This document shows, one piece after another, positions 9,379-18,293 of a stretch of 52,018 nt of DNA. Position 1 is the first letter of the stretch, and the number at the start of each line of letters is the position of its first letter. Under the pieces are notes generated by a model that saw nothing but the letters and a program-made list of their open reading frames with translations, was not told the DNA's origin and ran no database searches. The stretch is taken from positions 1 through 52,018 of the forward strand of contig JAPOHG010000008.1 in the NCBI GenBank assembly GCA_029979565.1, read 5' to 3'. Source of the DNA: a bacterium (GTDB taxonomy: Bacteria; Bacteroidota; Bacteroidia; Flavobacteriales_D; Sanyastnellaceae). Made by a program: the position numbers and the translations under genes.

Positions 9379-12300
9379 ATGAAAAAAGAAACCGTCTACA
9401 CCCCCCAGCACAACGTTCGAATCGTCACGGCGGCTAGCCTTTTCGATGGTCACGATGCCGCCATCAACATCATGCGCCGCATCATGCAACGTTCCGGTTG
9501 CGAGGTCATTCACCTCGGTCACGACCGCAGTGTAGACGAAGTGGTCAACTGCGCCATTCAAGAAGACGCTCAAGCCATCGCCATGACCTCCTACCAAGGC
9601 GGTCACATGGAGTATTTCAAGTACATGAAAGACCTCCTGGACGAGCGCGGCGCAAGCCACATCCGCATTTTTGGCGGCGGTGGCGGCACCATATTGCCCG
9701 AAGAAATTGAGGAGCTCCACGCTTACGGCATCGAACGCATCTACCACCCGGACGACGGGCGCGCCATGGGGCTGCAGGGGATGATCAACGACCTCATCCA
9801 GCGTTGCGACTTCACCACCATCGAAAGTGCCGATGCGTTGAGCGAGGAATTCAGCGCCTTGTCAAGCGCCTCTCCACGTGCCATTGCACGGTGCATCACA
9901 GCCGCTGAACTTGATACGGAAGGGTTTCAAAAAGCCTTCCGAGCGGCCCACAGCGACATTCCCAAGGTGCCCGTTTTGGGCATCACCGGAACCGGTGGCG
10001 CTGGCAAATCTTCCATGGTCGACGAATTGGTTCGCCGGTTCCTAGCCGCTTTTCCAGAGAAGCGCATCGGCCTGATCAGCGTCGACCCCTCGAAGCGCAA
10101 AACCGGCGGGGCCCTTCTCGGGGACCGCATCCGCATGAACGCGATCAACAACGAACGCGTTTACATGCGTTCGCTTGCCACACGCCAATCCAACCTCGCC
10201 CTGTCGAAGCACGTGGCTGAGGGGCTGGACGTCTTGCGTGTTTCGGGGTTCGATCTCATCGTCCTTGAAACCAGTGGCATCGGCCAAAGCGATACCGAAA
10301 TCATGGACCACAGCGACGTGGCCCTGTACATCATGACGCCGGAATTCGGAGCCGCCACCCAGTTGGAAAAAATCGACATGCTCGACTTCGCGGATGTCGT
10401 GGCCATCAACAAGTTTGACAAGCGCGGCGGCCTGGATGCCATCCGCGACGTGCGAAAGCAATTCAAGCGCAACCACGACCTCTGGGAAGCCCAAGACGAA
10501 GACCTGCCGATTGTCGGTACCATCGCTTCCCAATTCAACGATCCGGGAACGAATCAGCTCTTCAACATGGTCATGAACTTGCTGACGGAGCGAACAGCGG
10601 TGGAATTGGTTGTGCCCCCTGCTGAAGGGGAAGGTTCAAGCGAAAAGCAATTCGTCATTCCCCCCAAGCGCACGCGCTACCTCAGCGAGATAGCCGAGCA
10701 GATCCGCCACTACAACGACTGGACCGAAAAGCAGGCCGCCACGGCAGGCCAACTGCAGGGCCTGCTCACAGCCCAAGCATTGGTGGACGAAGCAGCCGAA
10801 GCCATCGAAGCCAAGGCACACGCGTTGCAATTGGAGATGGACCCGAAGGTCTTGGAGTGGTTGGAACAGTGGCCCGAACTGCGCGAGCGGTACGAATCCG
10901 AAGTGTTCACCTACGAAGTACGCGGCAAGGACATCAACGTTCAGACGACAAGCGAGAGCTTGTCCCACCTCGACATCCCCAAAATTGCCGTGCCCCGGCT
11001 CAGCGGCTGGAGTGATCTGACGCGCTGGTCCTTGCAGGAAAACCTGCCTGGCAGTTTCCCCTACACGGCGGGCATTTATCCGTTCAAGCGCCAGGGTGAG
11101 GATCCAGCGCGCATGTTTGCTGGAGAAGGCGGACCGGAGCGAACCAACAAGCGATTCCACTATGTCTCGCAAGGAATGCCGGCCAAACGATTATCCACTG
11201 CCTTTGACAGCGTTACGCTCTATGGGCGCGATCCCGATCGACGTCCGGACATCTACGGCAAAGTGGGCAACAGCGGCGTGAGCGTCTGCTGCCTCGATGA
11301 CGCTAAGAAACTCTACAGCGGATTCGACCTCTGCGACCCAACCACCAGTGTGTCGATGACCATTAACGGTCCAGCCCCCATCCTGTTGGCCTTTTTCCTG
11401 AACGCTGCTGTGGATCAGCATTGCGAAAAGTACATCCGCGCGGAAGGGCTTGAAGCCGAGGTTGAACGTGTCCTGAAAGCCAAGTGGGAGGACAAGGGAT
11501 TGAAACGCCCAACCTACCTCGGCGACCTGCCCGAGGGACACAATGGCCTGGGCCTCCTGCTTCTGGGATGCACTGGCGATGAGGTGTTGCCCGCGGACCT
11601 CTACCTCCGGTTGCAAGCCGAAGCCATGAGCCAAGTGCGCGGTACGGTTCAGGCGGACATTTTGAAGGAAGACCAAGCCCAGAACACGTGCATTTTCTCG
11701 ACGGAGTTTGCGTTGCGACTCATGGGCGATGTCCAGGCTTCGTTCATCGACCGCTCCATCCGCAACTTCTACAGCGTGTCGATCAGCGGATACCACATCG
11801 CCGAAGCAGGGGCCAATCCAATCTCGCAATTGGCGTTTACCCTCGCCAACGGATTCACCTACGTCGAATACTACATGAGCCGAGGCATGGATTTAAATGA
11901 ATTCGGGCCCAACCTCAGCTTTTTCTTCTCCAACGGTATTGATCCCGAGTACGCCGTCATCGGCCGGGTGGCTCGACGCATTTGGGCCAAAGCCATGCGC
12001 GAGAAATACGGAGCATCTCCACGCGCCCAAATGCTCAAGTACCACATCCAAACGTCAGGCCGTTCGCTGCACGCACAGGAAATCGATTTCAACGACATCC
12101 GCACTACGCTCCAAGCGCTATACGCCATATACGACAACTGCAACTCGCTGCACACCAATGCGTACGACGAGGCCATCACAACGCCCACGGAGCACAGTGT
12201 GCGCCGCGCCATGGCCATCCAACTCATCATCAACAAAGAGCTCGGCCTGACGAAGAACGAGAACCCGCTTCAGGGATCCTACATCATCGAGGCTTTGACC

Positions 12301-12738
12301 GATCTTGTTGAAGAAGCCGTGATGGTTGAATTTGACCGCATCACCGAACGCGGCGGCGTCATCGGGGCCATGGAAACCATGTACCAGCGCTCGCGCATTC
12401 AGGAGGAGAGCTTGCATTATGAGACCCTGAAGCACACCGGCGAATTCCCCATCATCGGGGTCAACACCTTTCTCGCCAAAAACGGTTCACCCACCCTCAC
12501 CCCCGGTGAGGTCATTCGGGCCGAGACCGCGGAAAAAGAGGCCCAGCTGGAACAGGTCGCACGCATCCACGACGGCCACGCTGAAGCTTCGACGAATGCC
12601 ATCGATGCCGTGAAGTCCGCCGCCATCGAAGGAAACAACGTATTCGAATCGCTGCTGGTGAGTGCCAAACACTGCACCTTGGGCCAGCTGAGCGATGCGC
12701 TGTTTGAAGTGGGCGGTGCCTACCGACGCAACATGTGA
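9379..12738 (+). CDS. icmF: Fused isobutyryl-CoA mutase (IcmF): B12 domain, MeaB-like GTPase and mutase in one chain
   Basis: It interconverts isobutyryl-CoA and n-butyryl-CoA by an adenosylcobalamin radical mechanism. The built-in G-protein chaperone services the cofactor. From the ATG at 9379 the product is 1119 residues. The B12-binding domain comes first, with FDGHDAAIN (His25 as lower cobalt ligand) and SYQGGH. The MeaB/ArgK-like GTPase follows from about residue 200 ([36 protein letters not shown]). The TIM-barrel mutase completes the chain. The block [29 protein letters not shown] is the IcmF pattern, not that of methylmalonyl-CoA mutase, which is normally two proteins plus a separate MeaB. 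Other branched acyl-CoA substrates remain possible. It overlaps the start of the EamA transporter gene (ATGA). Confidence 0.94.
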   Translation: MKKETVYTPQHNVRIVTAASLFDGHDAAINIMRRIMQRSGCEVIHLGHDRSVDEVVNCAIQEDAQAIAMTSYQGGHMEYFKYMKDLLDERGASHIRIFGGGGGTILPEEIEELHAYGIERIYHPDDGRAMGLQGMINDLIQRCDFTTIESADALSEEFSALSSASPRAIARCITAAELDTEGFQKAFRAAHSDIPKVPVLGITGTGGAGKSSMVDELVRRFLAAFPEKRIGLISVDPSKRKTGGALLGDRIRMNAINNERVYMRSLATRQSNLALSKHVAEGLDVLRVSGFDLIVLETSGIGQSDTEIMDHSDVALYIMTPEFGAATQLEKIDMLDFADVVAINKFDKRGGLDAIRDVRKQFKRNHDLWEAQDEDLPIVGTIASQFNDPGTNQLFNMVMNLLTERTAVELVVPPAEGEGSSEKQFVIPPKRTRYLSEIAEQIRHYNDWTEKQAATAGQLQGLLTAQALVDEAAEAIEAKAHALQLEMDPKVLEWLEQWPELRERYESEVFTYEVRGKDINVQTTSESLSHLDIPKIAVPRLSGWSDLTRWSLQENLPGSFPYTAGIYPFKRQGEDPARMFAGEGGPERTNKRFHYVSQGMPAKRLSTAFDSVTLYGRDPDRRPDIYGKVGNSGVSVCCLDDAKKLYSGFDLCDPTTSVSMTINGPAPILLAFFLNAAVDQHCEKYIRAEGLEAEVERVLKAKWEDKGLKRPTYLGDLPEGHNGLGLLLLGCTGDEVLPADLYLRLQAEAMSQVRGTVQADILKEDQAQNTCIFSTEFALRLMGDVQASFIDRSIRNFYSVSISGYHIAEAGANPISQLAFTLANGFTYVEYYMSRGMDLNEFGPNLSFFFSNGIDPEYAVIGRVARRIWAKAMREKYGASPRAQMLKYHIQTSGRSLHAQEIDFNDIRTTLQALYAIYDNCNSLHTNAYDEAITTPTEHSVRRAMAIQLIINKELGLTKNENPLQGSYIIEALTDLVEEAVMVEFDRITERGGVIGAMETMYQRSRIQEESLHYETLKHTGEFPIIGVNTFLAKNGSPTLTPGEVIRAETAEKEAQLEQVARIHDGHAEASTNAIDAVKSAAIEGNNVFESLLVSAKHCTLGQLSDALFEVGGAYRRNM

Positions 12739-13610
12739 TGCCAGCAACCGGTCGAGCCACATCGGGCATAGCATGGATGGTCCTGGCGACCGTCTTGTAC
12801 ACCGCCGCCAATTTGTGCGTCAAGGCGTTGGCGCATTTACCCACTGGTGAACTGGTCTTCTTGCGCTCAGTCATCTCCTTGGTGCTGACAGGCGGCTGGC
12901 TCTGGTGGAACGGCTATTCCTTGTTTGGTGTGAACCGCAAATGGCTCCTCATCCGTGGCATTTTCGGTACGATCGGACTCGCCACCTTCTTTCATACGCT
13001 GCGCTTCATCCCCATTGCGAGCGCCACGGTCATCCAGTACCTGTCCCCCATCTTCACCGTGTTGCTCGCCCGCTACTTTGACGGTCAACGCTCAATGCGG
13101 CCGGTGCAGTGGTTGTTTTTTGCCACCGCGTTTGCCGGAGTGCTGATGGTCAAGGGGTTCGATCCGCGCATCAATTGGTTCTATTTCGGACTGGGTGTGA
13201 GCAGCGCCATGGCCGCTGGAGTGGCCTACCTCGCCACAATGAAATGCCGCGAGACGGATCACCCGGTTGGGGTGGTTATCTGGTTTCACCTCGTCGCCGT
13301 ACCGGTAACCGGGGGATGGACGGCGTTCACCTGGGTTCCCCCGGTTGGCAACGAATGGCTGCTCGCTTTGGCTGTGGGCCTGCTAAGCGTGGTAGCACAG
13401 GTGGCCATGACGTTCGCCCTTCACCAAGGCGAAGCAAATGTTATCATGCCATTCAAGTACTTCGGAGCCGTCCTCGCTTTCATTTTCGGGTTGCTGCTGT
13501 TCGACGAGCATCTCAATCAATGGGCCTTGGCCGGCATCGGGTTGGTCATCCTGTCCGTGACCGTCAACACCGTGCTCAAACGGCGTTGGGAACAGAAACC
13601 ATCGACTTAA
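12738..13610 (+). CDS. EamA/DMT-family transporter
   Basis: This is an integral membrane protein of the drug/metabolite transporter superfamily. The 290-residue chain alternates hydrophobic segments consistent with ten helices in two EamA repeats. The first repeat includes FLRSVISLVLTGG and FFHTLRFIPIASATVIQYLSPIF, the usual position of the conserved EamA motif. The second ends in MPFKYFGAVLAFIFGLLLFDE. I chose the ATG at 12738, which overlaps the icmF stop (ATGA); a GTG one codon earlier is also possible. Coupling to icmF suggests export of a metabolite linked to branched acyl-CoA metabolism, but the substrate cannot be read from the sequence. Its end overlaps the convergent aminotransferase by 4 bases. 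Confidence 0.9.
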   Translation: MPATGRATSGIAWMVLATVLYTAANLCVKALAHLPTGELVFLRSVISLVLTGGWLWWNGYSLFGVNRKWLLIRGIFGTIGLATFFHTLRFIPIASATVIQYLSPIFTVLLARYFDGQRSMRPVQWLFFATAFAGVLMVKGFDPRINWFYFGLGVSSAMAAGVAYLATMKCRETDHPVGVVIWFHLVAVPVTGGWTAFTWVPPVGNEWLLALAVGLLSVVAQVAMTFALHQGEANVIMPFKYFGAVLAFIFGLLLFDEHLNQWALAGIGLVILSVTVNTVLKRRWEQKPST

Positions 13611-14512
13611 CGCAGCCGCACCGCCTGTTCCCAGCTTTGCGTACGGTAGATACCTTGCAGTCGCTCAGTAACCGGGCCCATGCCCGTTGAGGCGCCGATG
13701 CGCCGTCCATCGATTTCCACCACGTGCGCCAAGCCGCCCATCGTTCCAGTCGTGAAGACCTCGTCAGCTGTGTAAAATTCCGTCAGACTCACGCGGCGTT
13801 CATCCACCGGAATATTAGCTCCGCGCGCAAGCTCCAGCACCAATTGCCGCGTCAACCCCGGCAGGCAAGCCACCGCAGTTGGGGTGACGAGGGTGCCGTT
13901 GCGTACAGCGAAGACATTGGTCGCATTGGTTTCAGCGATGAAGCCTTCGCCATCGAGCATCAAGGCATCGTCCACTCCGGCAACGTTAGCCTCGATCTTT
14001 GCGAGGATGTTATTGAGCAGGTTGTTGTGGTGGATCTTAGAATCGAGGAATGCGGGATTGTTACGGCGAATGGCGGAGGTCACCAGCCGAATCCCTTCGT
14101 CGCCGTAGACCATGCCTTTGTATTCAGGCAGCACAATCAATGTGGTTCCAAACACATTCAGTCGCGGGTCCATGCCGCTCGTGCTTTTCATGCCGCGCGT
14201 CAGGGTGATGCGGCAGTGAACACCATCTGTCATGCCATTGGCTTTGAGCGTGGCAAAAATCGCATCCTCCACATCCGCTCGGGTCGGAATAGCAGCAAAG
14301 GCAAGTGCATGGGCAGAGTCCAGCAAGCGGCTGATGTGTTCGTCGAACTGCAATGCTCGCCCATTCAGAATGCGCAAGCCCTCCCACACGGCATCGCCGC
14401 CCTGAACGACACTGTCGAGCACACTCACCTTGGCCTCCGCTCGGGGTACCAGTCCGTTGACCCAAACAAGGGTGTCCGCGTTGCGCGGGTCCGGTTGGTT
14501 GAATTTTGCCAT
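13607..14512 (-). CDS. Class IV aminotransferase (branched-chain / D-amino-acid type)
   Basis: This is a PLP-dependent fold-type IV enzyme, likely moving an amino group between an amino acid and a 2-oxo acid. The 301-residue product begins a typical class IV N-terminus (VWVNGLVPRAEAKVSVLDS, DAVWEGLRI). Lys159 in LDSKIHHNNLLNN is the expected Schiff-base lysine. Glu194 in AETNATNVF contacts the PLP ring nitrogen. A LPGLTRQ segment follows and TTGTMGG lies near the C-terminus. It is shorter than or equal to IlvE, and substrate (branched-chain, D-amino acid or aminodeoxychorismate) is not settled by these motifs. It is the last gene of a four-gene minus-strand unit, starting 4 bases after the sulfotransferase-like gene. 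Related plant and bacterial proteins fuse the same two domains, as I recall, which supports a functional pair. Confidence 0.9.
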   Translation of the reverse strand: MAKFNQPDPRNADTLVWVNGLVPRAEAKVSVLDSVVQGGDAVWEGLRILNGRALQFDEHISRLLDSAHALAFAAIPTRADVEDAIFATLKANGMTDGVHCRITLTRGMKSTSGMDPRLNVFGTTLIVLPEYKGMVYGDEGIRLVTSAIRRNNPAFLDSKIHHNNLLNNILAKIEANVAGVDDALMLDGEGFIAETNATNVFAVRNGTLVTPTAVACLPGLTRQLVLELARGANIPVDERRVSLTEFYTADEVFTTGTMGGLAHVVEIDGRRIGASTGMGPVTERLQGIYRTQSWEQAVRLR

Positions 14513-14516
14513 GGGA

Positions 14517-15233
14517 TCAGTTCAATGCACGAGCGCGCAGGAATTCATACAGCGGCTCTGTTTCTGCAACTAAAGGTAAGAACCGCTCCTCGACAGGCGG
14601 TAATGAATCCGTGTCCGTCGCAGGGGCCTTTTCCCATCCGGTGGAGGCGTGCACGCGGTGGTACCAGTACTTGGCCCACGGGCCGTCTTCCTGACGCGGA
14701 CCGGCAGGCCACTCAAGCATGCACGAATCGAAGTCCACGCCCAGCCAATCCATGAGCGCCCTCAAGGACCGTTCAGGCGCCGCAACAAGGCGATCGGAAT
14801 CCAACACGGCCGCCGGCCATCCTTCCGCCTCACAACGTTCTAGCCACGCCGCTTGGTGGTGGTAGCATAAATCCAGAGCGGTGGGCGCATCGATGTGCGC
14901 TCGGTACGATTTCAATACTTTCAGAGGATGGCGCGTAAGGAGCACATGCTTGTGCTTTGCAAAATCTTCCGGCTCAGGCCAACCTTCCAAGTGGTTCGCC
15001 ATGTGCTTTAGGAACACGTGCGCTTCAGACCGTTCAAGCGTGGGCAGAATGCTCGCCCGCTCGGCAGGCATCGACGCAAGCACCTCCGCACGCGAAGGGC
15101 GCTCAGCACCGGTCTGCTTCAAGAAATGGGCAAACAAAGGCTCGTCGACCACTCCGAAGTCGGGCCGCTGCGCAAAGCTGTACATCAAGGCTGTGCTGCA
15201 ATTGCGGGGGCCGGACCACAGGGAAACGGTCAT
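14517..15233 (-). CDS. Sulfotransferase-like P-loop protein
   Basis: The 238-residue cytoplasmic protein (no signal) opens with SLWSGPRNCSTALMYSF, a degenerate P-loop like the 5'-phosphosulfate loop of PAPS sulfotransferases. It continues with VVDEPLFAHFL, VFLKHMANHL and HVLLTRHPLKVLKSYRAH. The RHP segment corresponds to the 3'-phosphate-binding strand of this fold. Acceptor and activity are unknown. The family includes members fused to or placed beside class IV aminotransferases, and here the aminotransferase starts 4 bases downstream. The gene begins 6 bases after the stop of the CotH-kinase gene, so it may be co-transcribed with the secreted pair upstream. Whether it works with them or only shares the transcript is open. 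Confidence 0.8.
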   Translation of the reverse strand: MTVSLWSGPRNCSTALMYSFAQRPDFGVVDEPLFAHFLKQTGAERPSRAEVLASMPAERASILPTLERSEAHVFLKHMANHLEGWPEPEDFAKHKHVLLTRHPLKVLKSYRAHIDAPTALDLCYHHQAAWLERCEAEGWPAAVLDSDRLVAAPERSLRALMDWLGVDFDSCMLEWPAGPRQEDGPWAKYWYHRVHASTGWEKAPATDTDSLPPVEERFLPLVAETEPLYEFLRARALN

Positions 15234-15239
15234 GGAGCT

Positions 15240-18200
15240 TTACCGAACGACCGTAATGCTTCCAGAATACGCACGGGGGACCATCTCGTGGACCGACTGC
15301 ACCGTCAAGCGGTACATGTACTGCCCATCACGGACGAAGTGATCTCCGCCTTGGTGCTGCCCAATCCAGGGCTCCTTGGGGTCAAACGATTCAAACACCT
15401 TTTCACCCCATCGGTTGATGACGATTAGGTGGTACGTCTCCGCGACAAACGATGTCCCCACCGGCAAGAACGCGTCGTTCAAACCGTCGTTGTTGGGGCT
15501 GAACGCCGTCGGAACATAGACCGCGAAGTCAATCGGTACGAAGTACGCTACGAGCTCTTCTTGGTCTTGCTTGGGCAAGGTGATGTTGGCCGCATTGGCG
15601 CTGGGGTTGGGTGCCGAGTTGGCAATTTCCCATCGGTCAAACGCCCAATTCTCCACAGGAGCAGCTTCGGCGTTGAGCAAGCCCGCGATTTCGAGGCCAC
15701 CCTCCCACTCATCCGTCACAATGACCGCACCACCTTCGACGCGGACGACGCCTTTGTTCGGTGGCTCCACGCGGACCTTGAGGTCGCTGTGCTCGATGAC
15801 GTTGAAGTGAGCCGTGTACGTGGCAGGCTCGGTTACAGAGATGCTCCCGGCTGGGTTGGCCATGGAAGGAACAACCTGTGGACCGGTCGACGACCAACCT
15901 GTGAAGACGTGCCATTCATCCAATCCGACCGCCTGTACGTTGTGCGCGCCGTATTCAAGCAATTCTGTTGCGGGGTAGTCCACCAGAGCCGTTCCGTCGA
16001 CGTAGATCTCTCCGGCGCCGGCCGGTTCGACGATGAAGGTGACTTCTTGCGGATCAGCATTGGACGCGAAGTACGCTACCAATGTCGCATCGCCACTCAG
16101 CGTAAAGCCGAGGTAGGGGTTTGTGGGGTCGTTCAACGTGATATCCCCTTCCACCACTTGCCAGAACAGGAAGACTTCGCCGAGGGTCTCCTGGGCAGTC
16201 AATTCCATCGGCACACCTGCAAAATACGTGGCATCCATCGGAACATCGAATGGACCGATGTCCACAGAATTCACCTGGACCTCACCCATGCCATCGATGA
16301 TGAGGGTCAGCGTAACCGATTCCACTTCGTAGCAATCTTCTAGGCCATTGATGAGCATTTCCGCACATCGCTCCTCAATAAAGTCGTGGATTTCGTCCAC
16401 GTTGGCCATCCAACCGTCATAATTACCGCCCCAGCGATCAATGTGGCGGCCCATTTCCGGTTCGATGACGTTGATCATGCTGTCCAGCACCGCGTGCATG
16501 TTGTCGCAGCTGAAGTGCGTATTGCTCAAGTCGGCCCAACGGTTGATGTACGTCGCCCAGAATTCCTCGTTTTCCATTAAGGAATTGAAAATCGGAATGT
16601 GCCCTTGGCCACCTACGTTTCCGAGCGACTCGGGATTGCACGGATCTGCATCAGGCGATTGAGAAGGAACGCCCGTGTAATTCGCCCCGTGGCCAAACGT
16701 GTTGTCCATGTCCCACAATGCGTAGCGCCACTTCTTGCCGCTGCCATCGGGATGGCGGCCGCGCCACCACGCGGTGTTCCAGTTCAACCAGTCGGCACAT
16801 ACGGTAAACGAGTTGAGCAAGTAGTAATCAATCAAGCTCATCACGTTGTACACGCTCGTCACGTATTCGTAGTTGTCCGGATCGGTCATGTCTTGACCGG
16901 TCACGAAGTTCACCAGCGGCGCCCAATCGGCATTGTCACCGTACTCTACCCACGTACCGCCCCACGTCTTGATGAAATCAACAAAATGACGCGGTTGGTC
17001 GTAGTACTCCGTGGTGAAATCGAGGTCATCCACTTTCTCGCGGTATTCATACACGCCCCAGTATTCCCCGTTCAGGTAGACGATGCAGCTCTCGTTTGTG
17101 CGCTCGTCAATGTGCAAATCCGCCAAATGGCTCAGCGTCTGCACGTAGGCGTCGCGGATGTGTCCGCCGCCTGAACTGGGGTAGTTGTCGTTTGCCGCGG
17201 CCTTGAAAATCAAACGCTGGTACACATCGCGCTCCTTCACGTGGAAGAGTGGCTCCAACAGGCCATAGCTGTGGCCCATCTGATCACGGGTGATGTAGTC
17301 AAATCCCTTCTGCGGGTAGGCATTCGAATCGTTACCGTGTTCGTTGGAGTCACCTGAACCCTCGCACCAGTAGGTACCGTCGGGATGGAAGAATTCAATG
17401 TGGCACGGCTCGTCTGCTCCACCGCCCCATCCACCGGGCCATTGGCCGTCCTCTTGGCCGTCGCCGGAAACCGAAACCACGATGATGCTGTGGCTGTCTT
17501 CTCCAGTAAAATAGGTGTTCGTGTTGATGTGGGAATCCGCGTACGCTCCGGTGGGATCAAAGCACCGCGCGCGAATGACCGTTGTCTCGTTGACCGCGAT
17601 GGGTCCTGTATACAATGGGCTGCCAGGGTTCGGCGCGTAACCGTCCGTCGTGTATCGGATGTCGTAGCCAGCAGGAGCGGTAATGGCCACATTGGTGCCG
17701 CCCGCATAGTAACCAGACTCTTCTTGGAACTGCGGCGTCGGCGCGTACTCGGTGTAGAAGTTTCCGCCGTTGGGATTGCCCGGAGTGGGATCTGTGCACA
17801 CGCGCCATTGGCCTGCCACACCGTCCGTGTCGCGAGACCAACTGTGGTCGGCTTGCGTCGGTGTCCAGTCTTCGTAGAAGGTGTAGGATTCGAGGATGTT
17901 TCCGGCCGGGTCCGAGAATACCACCGACTCCCCCATCGTTTGCGTCACCTTGAAATTCGTATTCAAGTTGCCTCCGATGTACAGGTTTTCGGGTACTTCG
18001 CCCTCGTTCGAGCAAATGATCAACAAATAACCGCCGGCCGCAATGGTCGTCCCCGCGGGGATTTCGAACATTTGGGGATTGTCGGGATTGTCGGACAACC
18101 AGTGCCCGTCGAGATCAACCGCCGTCGGTCCTTGGTTGTAAAATTCGATGTAATCCTCGTTGTCGCCGTTTACGCCCAACGTATAGTTGCTGGCCGAAAA

Positions 18201-18293
18201 CTCATTGATGATCACCTGCGCAGAGGCTGCAGAGGCAACCAAGCACGCAAAAGCGACGAGGAAAGGGATGGTCAAGAAGTGCTTACGCATCAT
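15240..18293 (-). CDS. Secreted CotH-kinase protein with lamin-tail, chitobiase-like and CHU_C domains
   Basis: The 1017-residue product has a signal peptide ending SAASAQ. A lamin-tail domain (VIINEFSASNY, EDYIEFYN, DLDGHWLSDN) spans roughly residues 25-130. A chitobiase/hexosaminidase C-terminal-like domain follows (YDIRYTTDGYAPNPG, TVIRARCFDPTG) at about 205-265. Then comes the CotH kinase-like domain, about 340-640 (YQRLIFKAAANDNYP, YLNGEYWGVYEYREKVDD, YALWDMDNTFGHG). CotH family members are atypical protein kinases; the WDMD..FG and E-K-VDD elements look intact. Three beta repeats resembling InlB B-repeats (FLFWQVVEGD, VFTGWSSTG, FDRWEIANS) precede a CHU_C domain (TAFSPNNDGLNDAF, VINRWGEKVFESF) for T9SS export. 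The start overlaps the stop of the lysyl-oxidase gene (ATGA), so the two are translationally coupled. Confidence 0.9.
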   Translation of the reverse strand: MMRKHFLTIPFLVAFACLVASAASAQVIINEFSASNYTLGVNGDNEDYIEFYNQGPTAVDLDGHWLSDNPDNPQMFEIPAGTTIAAGGYLLIICSNEGEVPENLYIGGNLNTNFKVTQTMGESVVFSDPAGNILESYTFYEDWTPTQADHSWSRDTDGVAGQWRVCTDPTPGNPNGGNFYTEYAPTPQFQEESGYYAGGTNVAITAPAGYDIRYTTDGYAPNPGSPLYTGPIAVNETTVIRARCFDPTGAYADSHINTNTYFTGEDSHSIIVVSVSGDGQEDGQWPGGWGGGADEPCHIEFFHPDGTYWCEGSGDSNEHGNDSNAYPQKGFDYITRDQMGHSYGLLEPLFHVKERDVYQRLIFKAAANDNYPSSGGGHIRDAYVQTLSHLADLHIDERTNESCIVYLNGEYWGVYEYREKVDDLDFTTEYYDQPRHFVDFIKTWGGTWVEYGDNADWAPLVNFVTGQDMTDPDNYEYVTSVYNVMSLIDYYLLNSFTVCADWLNWNTAWWRGRHPDGSGKKWRYALWDMDNTFGHGANYTGVPSQSPDADPCNPESLGNVGGQGHIPIFNSLMENEEFWATYINRWADLSNTHFSCDNMHAVLDSMINVIEPEMGRHIDRWGGNYDGWMANVDEIHDFIEERCAEMLINGLEDCYEVESVTLTLIIDGMGEVQVNSVDIGPFDVPMDATYFAGVPMELTAQETLGEVFLFWQVVEGDITLNDPTNPYLGFTLSGDATLVAYFASNADPQEVTFIVEPAGAGEIYVDGTALVDYPATELLEYGAHNVQAVGLDEWHVFTGWSSTGPQVVPSMANPAGSISVTEPATYTAHFNVIEHSDLKVRVEPPNKGVVRVEGGAVIVTDEWEGGLEIAGLLNAEAAPVENWAFDRWEIANSAPNPSANAANITLPKQDQEELVAYFVPIDFAVYVPTAFSPNNDGLNDAFLPVGTSFVAETYHLIVINRWGEKVFESFDPKEPWIGQHQGGDHFVRDGQYMYRLTVQSVHEMVPRAYSGSITVVR

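Noticed and set aside
12735-12737. GTG as the start of the EamA transporter
   Set aside because: It is possible, but the next codon is an ATG that forms the ATGA overlap used repeatedly in this window.
13724-14755. Plus-strand open frame (343 codons) spanning the aminotransferase and sulfotransferase-like genes
   Set aside because: It overlaps two well-supported genes on the other strand and reads across their boundary.
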